The notes under the pieces: model-generated | The model's input: the letters and a program-made list of their open reading frames with translations, nothing else | What the model was told of the DNA's origin: nothing | The model's database searches: none | Shown here: piece after piece, positions 7,266 through 15,312 of the stretch | Numbering within the stretch: the stretch's first letter is position 1 | How the letters are laid out: every line of letters starts with the position of its first letter | Source of the DNA: Fulvivirga sp. M361 | Lineage (GTDB): Bacteria; Bacteroidota; Bacteroidia; Cytophagales; Cyclobacteriaceae | Reading direction: 5' to 3' | Assembly: GCF_007097395.1 (NCBI RefSeq) | Contig: NZ_VKDC01000007.1 | Span: forward strand, 326,810-365,039 | Length of the DNA: 38,230 bases | Position numbers and translations under genes: made by a program

Positions 7266-9596
7266 TTATTGATTAAATTTTTCTTCTTCTTTCATCACCA
7301 TTTTGTAGGCTGTTGCATCAAGGGTGTAGTACTTGCCTTTGTATTTTACATGGTGTAGCTTACCATTGAAACTCCTGTCTTTGCTGGGGTTGAAGGGACT
7401 TCCGTCTACCATAGGGTAGAAACCAAAGAAGTTTTTCAACATTACCTGGGACATAGCAATGCCTGAAGATGACTCACGATTGTGCCACCCTCTCTTGGCA
7501 ATACGTACTTTGCCGTTCTTTTTCCATTGATTATCTCCCCAGATCTCATGGGCTTGTGCCCAAATACCTTCATGTGTTACGGGTTCGATGGTATGATAAA
7601 AGTCCAGCGCTTTTTCCGGATAGCCAAGCTGGACCAAAGCATCCATTGTTCCTGCCGGCCAGCCATCAAATGCACCCAGGGGCCCATGGTCAGGACGGTC
7701 TGAGTCTTTGGCAGCTACGTCTTCCATGGACTGAGCACGCATCCAATGGTCTGTGATGAGTTCACGATAGACAAAAGCCACCATCTCCTCTTTCATATTA
7801 CTGGGAATATCATTTGCCAGGTATCTGCCCAGAAACATAAAATCAAGACAATGACGCACCTCGATTTTGCTTCCATCGGGATAGAGACTATACCACACAC
7901 CATTTCCGGCGTAGAGTTTCAAGAGCCGTTGGATCATGCTTTCCGCTTCGGCTCTTAGTTCTATTGCCCGTTCTGCATTTCCCGCTTGCTCGTGAAAGGC
8001 TGCTGTTTCACGCATCATCCAGACATACCCTGCGTTGAACGAAGGCACGATATGCTTGTAAGTGGGGACACATTCCAGCAGGTTCCATTCATCATCACCG
8101 AAATCAGCAAGTCGGTACCTGTCATCCATGCCTTCTTTGTAGATAGAAATTCTCTGCCAATGAGTAGCATAGTGCTCAAGATGTTGAAGTACTGTTTTTC
8201 CATCTATCTTCTGCGTTAGAAAATCAGTGTCACCGGAAACGGTTAAATAAGCACGTATCATTTGAAACAATGCCCAATAGTTGGCAGAATAGCCATTGCC
8301 AACTCCATCACCGTTGAAATTATCCTGTCCGAAATACTGGCTCGGGTCGATACTTATCCATGAGGTCAGATGATCTTTCATCATGTCCGGGTCTACCACA
8401 GCCCAAAGAGTAGACCATTCGGTGATATCCCAAAAGAAGGTAATGGAGGCTCCCCACCTTGGCCCCCCGGTTAAAAACACTTTACTGTGTTGCGGTAAGT
8501 TTGTGTTCATCAAATACAGCATGGTCAAAGGGCCGGTATAGTATACCTTATTGGCTTTGACATCGTCAGATTCCAGAATGGGGAATGCACCTGACAAAAT
8601 ACTGTTGTTGGGTTTAAAGATCTCCTTCCATCGATTTTCCCAGTGGGTCTGAACATCTGACCAACTTTTTTCAAAGTCTACTTCTGCTTTTTTCAGGTTT
8701 TCTTTAATGTGATTGATATTATCTCCCCAGGCCATCGCGAAACGAATGGTTTTTGTTTCGTTTTCGTCAAGGGAAAAAGTCCAGTTGGAAGTACCACCCG
8801 AGTGGTTGAGTATAAGGTTGTCAGGAGTAGTTACTACGGTATAACCTGAAACGGCTTCAGTTTCCGAATCGGAAATGATCAATTGGTTGTTTAAAACCTC
8901 TGTGCTGTATTTTGTGCTTTGCAAAACCTCTTTTTCAGACGGCCACAATACTTTTTTTACGGTTTGAGTAGGGCGGCCATCGATCAACTCTTCCACCATT
9001 TTTTCAATACTGGTTTTGTCCGTTCCTATGTAATCCCGCATGTTTTCTATAACATCATCCCGTTTAGTGGTTTGTCCCTCTAACGTTGGATAAGGATACC
9101 ACCACTGCCATTCCTGGTTGGGGTATTTGCTGATAAAGCCTATATGATTGGTCTGTACATGGTATTCCCGGGGTTTTGAAGTTTTGTTCCTGATTTTTAC
9201 TTCCCATAAAATAATGTTTTCATCGACCAGCATACGGGTGGAACTATTCACTTCCATCGTTTCGGAAACGGACCTTCGCAATGCCTGGTAAGGTTGCCAT
9301 CTGAAGTGTGTGACGATGGGCGTTTTTCCATTCACTTTCATCGTGCCTGTATGATACCCTCCTGCATATGGAGCAGAAGCCAGCCAGCTTAATGAGGTCA
9401 TATCTTTATTTACCAGGGCCTGTGCGCGGAAATTTCTCAACGACGGTTCCATATCCACGGTATCTACGGATACCCATTCACCTGAAAGCGTTTCTAAATC
9501 AGGAATAAAGTCTTCTGGGTTGGTTTCCTCAGGCTGCTTTATTTCGCAGGAAACCAAAATGGACAGTATAATAAGAATGACGATCGACTTACGCAT
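7266..9596 (-). CDS. Unassigned (alpha/alpha)6-barrel glycoside hydrolase lipoprotein
   Basis: 776 residues. MRKSIVILIILSILVSC is a lipoprotein signal (Cys17). The first ~330 residues are rich in beta-strand and aromatic residues (RWQPYQALRRSV, WQWWYPYPT), like the N-terminal sandwich of six-hairpin glycosidases. From ~335 on the pattern is an (alpha/alpha)6 toroid: RWGASITFFWDITEW, DPDMMKDHLTSW, GDDEWNLLE, AFDGWPAGTMDAL and IWAQAHEIWG. It resembles the clan of GH37, GH63 and related alpha-glucosidases, trehalases and mannosylglycerate hydrolases, but I cannot place it in a numbered family. Asp and Glu residues in FFWDITEW and in the HEIWG segment are candidate catalytic residues. The gene overlaps the upstream ROK gene by 8 bases. 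Glycosidase role likely; substrate unknown. Confidence 0.9.
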   Translation of the reverse strand: MRKSIVILIILSILVSCEIKQPEETNPEDFIPDLETLSGEWVSVDTVDMEPSLRNFRAQALVNKDMTSLSWLASAPYAGGYHTGTMKVNGKTPIVTHFRWQPYQALRRSVSETMEVNSSTRMLVDENIILWEVKIRNKTSKPREYHVQTNHIGFISKYPNQEWQWWYPYPTLEGQTTKRDDVIENMRDYIGTDKTSIEKMVEELIDGRPTQTVKKVLWPSEKEVLQSTKYSTEVLNNQLIISDSETEAVSGYTVVTTPDNLILNHSGGTSNWTFSLDENETKTIRFAMAWGDNINHIKENLKKAEVDFEKSWSDVQTHWENRWKEIFKPNNSILSGAFPILESDDVKANKVYYTGPLTMLYLMNTNLPQHSKVFLTGGPRWGASITFFWDITEWSTLWAVVDPDMMKDHLTSWISIDPSQYFGQDNFNGDGVGNGYSANYWALFQMIRAYLTVSGDTDFLTQKIDGKTVLQHLEHYATHWQRISIYKEGMDDRYRLADFGDDEWNLLECVPTYKHIVPSFNAGYVWMMRETAAFHEQAGNAERAIELRAEAESMIQRLLKLYAGNGVWYSLYPDGSKIEVRHCLDFMFLGRYLANDIPSNMKEEMVAFVYRELITDHWMRAQSMEDVAAKDSDRPDHGPLGAFDGWPAGTMDALVQLGYPEKALDFYHTIEPVTHEGIWAQAHEIWGDNQWKKNGKVRIAKRGWHNRESSSGIAMSQVMLKNFFGFYPMVDGSPFNPSKDRSFNGKLHHVKYKGKYYTLDATAYKMVMKEEEKFNQ

Positions 9597-10692
9597 AGAC
9601 CTCTAATTTTTGAAGGGCAAGTGCGTAAGCGCCTAATGCTATTGCACGACTTGCTCCAAGTTTTGATAAAGCAATGCCCGTTCTCGGCATGGTGTCGTAT
9701 TTGATAAATTTATCTGTACGAGGCACCGGAAGGTCTACTGTTTTTCCTCTGGCAAACTCGTTGAAGGTGGAGGGATCTTCCAGGTTAAAAACTTTGTATG
9801 AGAGCTTGTTTGACTGCTCTCCTTTGAAGTTTTCAACATTACGATTGATTTCTTTGAACATGGATGGAGCGAACAGTTCCCAGCTGGCTGACAATCCTCC
9901 ACCAATAACGACAATGCCATCTATAAGGGCCAGTACATTCACGATTGAGGCCCCCAGCGCGGTGCCATATTGAATAAAGGCTTCCCTGGCTGCCGTTATA
10001 TTTCCGCCCTTATTTCCTTTGGCAATGTTATAAATGTCTTTTGGCATTAGTTTAGTATTAAAAGGAATTCCTGATCGTTCGGTATAAACACGCTGAATGG
10101 CCCGAGTACTTATGCTTTCTTCGGCATTCCAGTTTTTATTGACCGGGCTGAGCGTGTTGTGAATTTCTGCCCCGCATGAATTGTCTCCTGTTATTAACTG
10201 GCCATTGGATACTATGCCGCATCCAAAGCCGGTACCGAGCGTAATACCTATCAGGTGATGGAATCGTTTATCGCTACCTTCTTCCGTTAACCGGGCGTTC
10301 AACGCCGGAAGATATCCTGCATGCGCAACTCCGGATGCAAAAAGGTTGCCGTCATTGTTAATGAAAACCGGGACATTGAAATAGTTTTCAAGCATCGGCC
10401 CCAGAGGTACACCTCCGCGGAACGCTTTGAAATTAGGTAGGTTGCCAATGATGCCCAAAACATAATCTGCCGGTCCGGGAAATGCGAAACTAATGGCATC
10501 AAAACTTTTAACCCTACCAGCTATTTGCTCAAAACCAGAAATAATAGCAGATAGACATTGTGCCAGATTTTCAGCTTGGGCAGGTAATGTAATAGGGGAG
10601 GTAAGCTCTTTAAAATCCCGGATTACCGAAAATACAAAGTTAGTGCCTCCTGCATCGAGTGTTAGAACGGTGGCTGAACGCTGATCGGACAT
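9589..10692 (-). CDS. ROK-family sugar kinase (probable hexose/mannose kinase)
   Basis: 367 residues, cytoplasmic. ROK kinase motifs in order: phosphate-binding DAGGTN (13-18), FPGPAD (71-76), the catalytic-Asp motif NNDGN (Asp114), GTGFGCG (153-159), GAEIHN (174-179) and GGGLSAS near 280. ROK enzymes phosphorylate hexoses at C6 using ATP. There is no N-terminal helix-turn-helix, so this is a kinase rather than a NagC/XylR repressor. The CxCGxxGC zinc motif that normally follows the GHE-type motif is missing, and only His178 remains. Between an MFS sugar porter and PUL glycosidases, and near a mannose-6-phosphate isomerase, the likely substrate is mannose (inference). The start is 9 bases after the MFS stop. 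Confidence 0.93.
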   Translation of the reverse strand: MSDQRSATVLTLDAGGTNFVFSVIRDFKELTSPITLPAQAENLAQCLSAIISGFEQIAGRVKSFDAISFAFPGPADYVLGIIGNLPNFKAFRGGVPLGPMLENYFNVPVFINNDGNLFASGVAHAGYLPALNARLTEEGSDKRFHHLIGITLGTGFGCGIVSNGQLITGDNSCGAEIHNTLSPVNKNWNAEESISTRAIQRVYTERSGIPFNTKLMPKDIYNIAKGNKGGNITAAREAFIQYGTALGASIVNVLALIDGIVVIGGGLSASWELFAPSMFKEINRNVENFKGEQSNKLSYKVFNLEDPSTFNEFARGKTVDLPVPRTDKFIKYDTMPRTGIALSKLGASRAIALGAYALALQKLEVYA

Positions 10693-10701
10693 AGCTGGCT
10701 T

Positions 10702-12063
10702 TTAGTAGTTTTTCTTCCAATATTTTTCTATTTCCTCCAGCGTCTTTCCTTTTGTTTCCGGGATCATCTTTAGCGTAAAGATCAGTAACAGGATGGTGTT
10801 TGCTCCGAAAATCCAGAAAGTAATAGCGCCTCCCACTCCTTTTAGCAGGACGGGAGTAAGTTGGGTGACCAATACTACCCCTATCCAAAGTGAGAGTATG
10901 GCAAATGACATAGCTGTTCCCCGCGTTTTTGTTGGGAATATTTCTGAGATCAATACCCATGGAATGGGCCCCAGGGAAGAGGCAAAACTGGCAATAAACC
11001 CGAGTATGAAAATAAGCAGCAGCGGCCCGGAGCTAAGTTGAAAATGAAAAACAATGCCTACACCAAAGAGACAAATTACCATGCCGGATATACCCCATAA
11101 GAGCAATTTTCTTCTTCCTGTCCGGTCAATAAATTTGAGGGCTACAAAAGTAAAGAGTGTATTGATAAGGCCAATAATAACCGTTTGCGTTAAGGCTGAA
11201 TCTGTTCCAAACCCTACGCTTTTAAAAATCTCAGGAGCGTAATAAATAATGGCATTGATGCCTGTGATCTGAGAAAATAACGCCAAAAACATTCCAATGA
11301 CCATGGCGGTCCTTAAACCAGGTGCAAATAGTTCGCTAATGGTTCCTTTTTCCTCTTTCAGTGTTTCTTTTATTTCTGCCATGACAGTACTTGCACCTGC
11401 ATTTCCGTTCACTTTTTTCAGAACATCCATTGCTTCTGCATTTTTCCCTTTGCTTGCCAACCATCTTGGGCTTTCAGGGACGCAAAACAGTGTAAAAAGG
11501 AATAGCATGGCAGGAAAGACCTCTGAACCTAACATATACCTCCAGCCGTAATCAATATTCCATTGGTCACTCCCGGATCCTGCGATGAGTAGATTGACAA
11601 AGTAGATGAGGTTGATGCCAATGACAATGGCCAGTTGATAAAGTGTAACAAGCATGCCGCGTTTGTCGGCTGGGGCGATCTCAGAAATGTACATTGGAGA
11701 TAACATAGAAGCTGCACCTACGCCTACACCTCCAACGAATCGGGCAATCACGAACTGGTTGAGGTTTTGTGGAATGGCAGAACCGATAGCGGATAGAGCA
11801 AACAACAAGGCAGTGACAATCAATATTTTCTTCCTTCCAAATTTGTCGCTCACATATCCGGCGCTCATTGCACCCAGTATACAGCCCCAGATAGCGCTGG
11901 AAGCTGCCCAACCTGTTAGGACAGGGGAGAGGTTAAATTTGACCTCTATGGACCCAATAGCTCCTGCAATAACCGCTGTGTCATACCCAAATAATAAACC
12001 TCCAATGGCCGCAATGGAAGAAACAATGTAGATAAATTTTATATGTATTGTATCTTGGCTCAT
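10702..12063 (-). CDS. Sugar-porter-family MFS transporter
   Basis: 453 residues, about 12 membrane helices, inner membrane. Sugar-porter signatures are all present: LLFGYDTAVI in helix 1, DKFGRKK between helices 2 and 3, RFVGGVGVG, PMYISEIAPADKRG, PESPRW before the central loop, DRTGRRK in the second half, and PETKGKTLEEIE at the C-terminus. Members (XylE, GLUT and relatives) import hexoses or pentoses, usually with protons. In this operon it should bring mannose or another monosaccharide freed in the periplasm into the cell, just upstream of the kinase gene. The start ATG at 12063 is 4 bases after the upstream stop. The exact substrate is not decided by sequence. Confidence 0.97.
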   Translation of the reverse strand: MSQDTIHIKFIYIVSSIAAIGGLLFGYDTAVIAGAIGSIEVKFNLSPVLTGWAASSAIWGCILGAMSAGYVSDKFGRKKILIVTALLFALSAIGSAIPQNLNQFVIARFVGGVGVGAASMLSPMYISEIAPADKRGMLVTLYQLAIVIGINLIYFVNLLIAGSGSDQWNIDYGWRYMLGSEVFPAMLFLFTLFCVPESPRWLASKGKNAEAMDVLKKVNGNAGASTVMAEIKETLKEEKGTISELFAPGLRTAMVIGMFLALFSQITGINAIIYYAPEIFKSVGFGTDSALTQTVIIGLINTLFTFVALKFIDRTGRRKLLLWGISGMVICLFGVGIVFHFQLSSGPLLLIFILGFIASFASSLGPIPWVLISEIFPTKTRGTAMSFAILSLWIGVVLVTQLTPVLLKGVGGAITFWIFGANTILLLIFTLKMIPETKGKTLEEIEKYWKKNY

Positions 12064-12067
12064 AGGG

Positions 12068-13804
12068 TCAGGTTCTTACATAAGCTTTCAAAGTGGCTAT
12101 TTCCTTGCCTTTACTGGCCCCGATGGGTCGAATGGTATACTCCCTTATTTTAGCTGGAATTATGAAAGCCTCGGCATAATTGACAACGAAGGGCTGGAAC
12201 GAGTCTGTTGGGCTTTCAACAACGGCTTGCTCACCCTCTACCACCATCAGTACGTTCACTCTATCTTTTGTTTGATGAAGTACGGTGCCCGAGTGCCAGT
12301 GCCTGCGGGTTTCAATGAACTCCAGTTGATGAAGCCCTGTTCGTTCTTCCCGCCAATCTTCTCCCTCTGCTATGACTCCTATGTTGTTAATCAAATGCTG
12401 CTGCGTCCATTTGGATTGTCTGTTCCATTGGATCACTTTTTTTCCATGCTCAATGTTGATAGGGCGGGGTTTCCCATCCATACCTAAGCGACCCCAATCC
12501 CAGAGTTTGAAGGTAAATATGTAAGGTGTTGCGCTGATTTCCAGTACCATACAACCTTCTCCTGAACAATGTACCGTTCCTGCGGGGATCAGGAAATGAT
12601 CATGTTTTTTTGCAGGCCATTTTTGCGTGTATTTATCAGCGTCAAAAACGTGCCCATTGGATTGTGCCTTTGTCAACGCTGTGATCATCCCTTTGCGGTC
12701 CACATTTTCTTTTAAACCCAAATACACGGTGGCCTTTTCATCAGTATCCAGCATATAGTAGCTTTCATCCTGAGTATAGGTCATTCCGAATTTTTCCCGA
12801 ATGTAATCCGTCAATGGGTGTACTTGCAGGCTGAGATTCCCTCCACCCATTGTATCCAGAAAATCAAAACGAATGGGGAACTCATTACCGAAGATATCCT
12901 GTACCTTTTCGCCTAAGAGCTCTTTAGGTTTGAAAAAAACGAGATTGATAGAGGGCGTTTCGAAAGTCACACCATCAAAATCAAGTAGCAAGCTGTTCTC
13001 TTCGGGAACACAATTGAAACACCATGCAAAATTTGAAGGCTCGGGATCCAGGTCAAATTTTTCACGCATCCACTGTCCGCCCCATGGACCGGGATCAAAA
13101 AAGGGAACCACACTGAAAGGTTGATTCACCGCCTGGTCTATTCCGTCGTGAAACATTTCAGCGGTGATCATCTTAGGGCGAGACCTGTTATTGGTGTCTA
13201 AAACATAGTCCCAGTCGGGCATCCATTTCTGTTTATGTTGATCACATATTCGCCAATCCAGAAAATAGCCACGTTTGTATTGCGTTTCAAAAGGATCCGA
13301 AGTATTGTTTAATCCTACATTTGAGACTTCTTTTTTCCGCATCCTTTGCTGTATCTCCCAACGGGCCATATCCGCGTAGATATAAATGTCCGGGTTTAAT
13401 GCCAGGAAGGATGCACCTGTCCCGATAACAAAAGTCAGTTGTTCACTTTCTTCAATGGACTGTCGTGTTTTAGAAATTTTGTTTAAGTGGAAAAATTCCA
13501 GGAGGGACCGTTGGGTCATGACACCAAAAATCCGATCATCGGTAACGTCAGGGGCCGTCAATTCCCTGATCTTTTCTTCGCTTTTTAATGCTATCGATGC
13601 ATCGATTACTTGTGATCCGGGAAAATTACCCTGGACCCAATTTTTAATATCTTCCACAAAAACACCCTGATAACACTCAATTACCACCTTTTTGGCCGAC
13701 CTGGTCTCAATTGCTTTTGATATTTCACCTGCAATATCCGGCCAGCCTACTAAGCAACGCTTCGGGGTGTTCACCTTAACAGATGGGAATTTATTAAATG
13801 TCAT
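12068..13804 (-). CDS. manA: Class I mannose-6-phosphate isomerase-like protein with extra N-terminal domain
   Basis: 578 residues, cytoplasmic. The C-terminal ~330 residues form the cupin-type mannose-6-phosphate isomerase: LQVHPL (Gln327, His329), DESYYML (Glu347) and TVHCSGEG (His412) supply the expected zinc ligands. It would interconvert mannose-6-phosphate and fructose-6-phosphate. The N-terminal ~230 residues are extra compared with the ~300-residue short enzymes. The segments VIECYQGVFVEDI, FVIGTGAS and IYADMARWEIQQR resemble the kinase-like N-terminal domain seen in some long ManA-type proteins, but I see no complete Walker A motif, so it may bind rather than phosphorylate. Located 14 bases after susD, which is unusual for a housekeeping isomerase and ties the locus to mannose use. 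Confidence 0.92.
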   Translation of the reverse strand: MTFNKFPSVKVNTPKRCLVGWPDIAGEISKAIETRSAKKVVIECYQGVFVEDIKNWVQGNFPGSQVIDASIALKSEEKIRELTAPDVTDDRIFGVMTQRSLLEFFHLNKISKTRQSIEESEQLTFVIGTGASFLALNPDIYIYADMARWEIQQRMRKKEVSNVGLNNTSDPFETQYKRGYFLDWRICDQHKQKWMPDWDYVLDTNNRSRPKMITAEMFHDGIDQAVNQPFSVVPFFDPGPWGGQWMREKFDLDPEPSNFAWCFNCVPEENSLLLDFDGVTFETPSINLVFFKPKELLGEKVQDIFGNEFPIRFDFLDTMGGGNLSLQVHPLTDYIREKFGMTYTQDESYYMLDTDEKATVYLGLKENVDRKGMITALTKAQSNGHVFDADKYTQKWPAKKHDHFLIPAGTVHCSGEGCMVLEISATPYIFTFKLWDWGRLGMDGKPRPINIEHGKKVIQWNRQSKWTQQHLINNIGVIAEGEDWREERTGLHQLEFIETRRHWHSGTVLHQTKDRVNVLMVVEGEQAVVESPTDSFQPFVVNYAEAFIIPAKIREYTIRPIGASKGKEIATLKAYVRT

Positions 13805-13818
13805 GGATGTATAAGAAA

Positions 13819-15312
13819 TTAATAATCGTCGTTTTGGGAAAGTTTGGGATTTAGGTCACGCTCGCGCTGTGGAATAGGCAATAGATTATGAAAGGGTTGT
13901 GGGTTGACATTCAGTTTTCCTGAAGTATTTACTGCTTCCACGAGCTTTCCCATCCGTACCAAATCATGATACCTTTGCCCTTCCATTACAAATTCCCATT
14001 GCCTTTCCTGCAAGATGGCGTCTTTGAACTGCTGGTAGTCTAAACCCGCCAGGTCAGGTAAGATCGCCTGCTCGACAGTTCCATTGAATCGGGCGCGTTT
14101 TCTGATGTCATTGATCATTTGATAGGCTATTGCCGTAGGACCGTTGTTCACTTCATTGAGCGCTTCTGCATAGATGAGCATGATGTCTGCGAGGCGCAAA
14201 TACACTACATCCTGGTCCGTATTGTTGCCGAGTGGCTCGTTTTCCCGGTCCCAGAATTTGCTGATGTGGGGATCAAATGTGACCGTTGAGTTGTCAGAAT
14301 AGGTAAACGAGGTGATAAAGGTGACCTCGCGCCTTCTGTCCAGTGCGTCATAACTATTGTAGAGTTTAGCAGTAGGGACCTCCCAGCCGAAAGCATTTTC
14401 AGGCCCTTCTCCGTCTTTGTGAAGGTTTGGAGGTAGCAGGCGTACATGGTACTGGTTGGGCTTGAATCCCTGACTCAGTGTTCCACTATAGTTTACAGCA
14501 AAAATAATCTCACCGGAATTGGCATTTTCCAGTTTGAAAAGGTCTGCAAAATCATCAAAAAGCCTGTATTCATTGGATGTAATAACTATTTCCGCCTGAT
14601 TAGCGGAAAGTTCGTGTTCTCCCATTTCCAGGTAAACCTTTGCCAGCAGTGCAGTACAAGCCATTGGAGTAGGCCTGCCTGATCCTACACGGTAGGTACT
14701 GCTCAGGTGGTCACGGGCCCATTCCAGGTCACCCACAATGGCTTCATATACATTGTCTTTTGCAGATCGAGCTACTATGGCATCGTCCAGGTCTACAGTT
14801 TCTTTTAGGATCAGGGGTACATCTCCGAATAGCCTCACTGCTTCAAAATACATCATTGCCCGAATGAAATGGGCTTCTGCCGTGAGATGATCACGCCTCA
14901 TTTCATTCATATCAATTAAGGGAACTCTGTCAATCACCACGTTTGAAGCATTGATGGTTTTATACAGATCTTGCCAATACAGCTCTATCCTTTCATTTTC
15001 AGCAGTAAAAGTGAATTCATTGAGTGTCCTGTATTCTTGTGACACGATGGTTTCAGTGCAGTTATCGGACAGGATGTCTTTGAATACCCAATAGTCATTG
15101 AAGAATATACCGCCAAAGCCTCGGTCGAAAATTCCTTCAGTCCCTACCGTGAGATATTCGTAAAGCGCGTTGGTAGCAGCAACGGCATCACTCTCCGTTT
15201 TATAGAAGGTCGCTGAGTTTATAAAAGATTCAGGTTCTTCATCCAGGAAGTCGCATCCGGCAGGAATGAAAAAGAAGCAGATAAGATAGAAGGGATAAAT
15301 CAATTTTTTCAT
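13819..15312 (-). CDS. susD: SusD/RagB-family outer-membrane glycan-binding lipoprotein
   Basis: 497 residues. The signal MKKLIYPFYLICFFFIPAGC gives a lipid-modified Cys20 followed by DFLDEEPES, an acidic patch expected to send the lipoprotein to the cell surface. Typical SusD features follow: the FLDEEPE-type start, NATFY-like SATFYKTESDA, a run of TPR-like helices (EAHFIRAMMYFEAVRLFGDVPL), YLRLADIMLIYAEALNE and the C-terminal LLPIPQRERDLNPKLSQN. SusD forms the lid on its SusC channel and binds the glycan on the surface. The susD start codon shares one base with the susC stop codon, so the two are translationally coupled. Confidence 0.98.
   Translation of the reverse strand: MKKLIYPFYLICFFFIPAGCDFLDEEPESFINSATFYKTESDAVAATNALYEYLTVGTEGIFDRGFGGIFFNDYWVFKDILSDNCTETIVSQEYRTLNEFTFTAENERIELYWQDLYKTINASNVVIDRVPLIDMNEMRRDHLTAEAHFIRAMMYFEAVRLFGDVPLILKETVDLDDAIVARSAKDNVYEAIVGDLEWARDHLSSTYRVGSGRPTPMACTALLAKVYLEMGEHELSANQAEIVITSNEYRLFDDFADLFKLENANSGEIIFAVNYSGTLSQGFKPNQYHVRLLPPNLHKDGEGPENAFGWEVPTAKLYNSYDALDRRREVTFITSFTYSDNSTVTFDPHISKFWDRENEPLGNNTDQDVVYLRLADIMLIYAEALNEVNNGPTAIAYQMINDIRKRARFNGTVEQAILPDLAGLDYQQFKDAILQERQWEFVMEGQRYHDLVRMGKLVEAVNTSGKLNVNPQPFHNLLPIPQRERDLNPKLSQNDDY

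Noticed and set aside
9589-10692. ROK protein as a NagC/XylR-type repressor
   Set aside because: No N-terminal helix-turn-helix; the protein starts directly with the ATP-binding DAGGTN motif.
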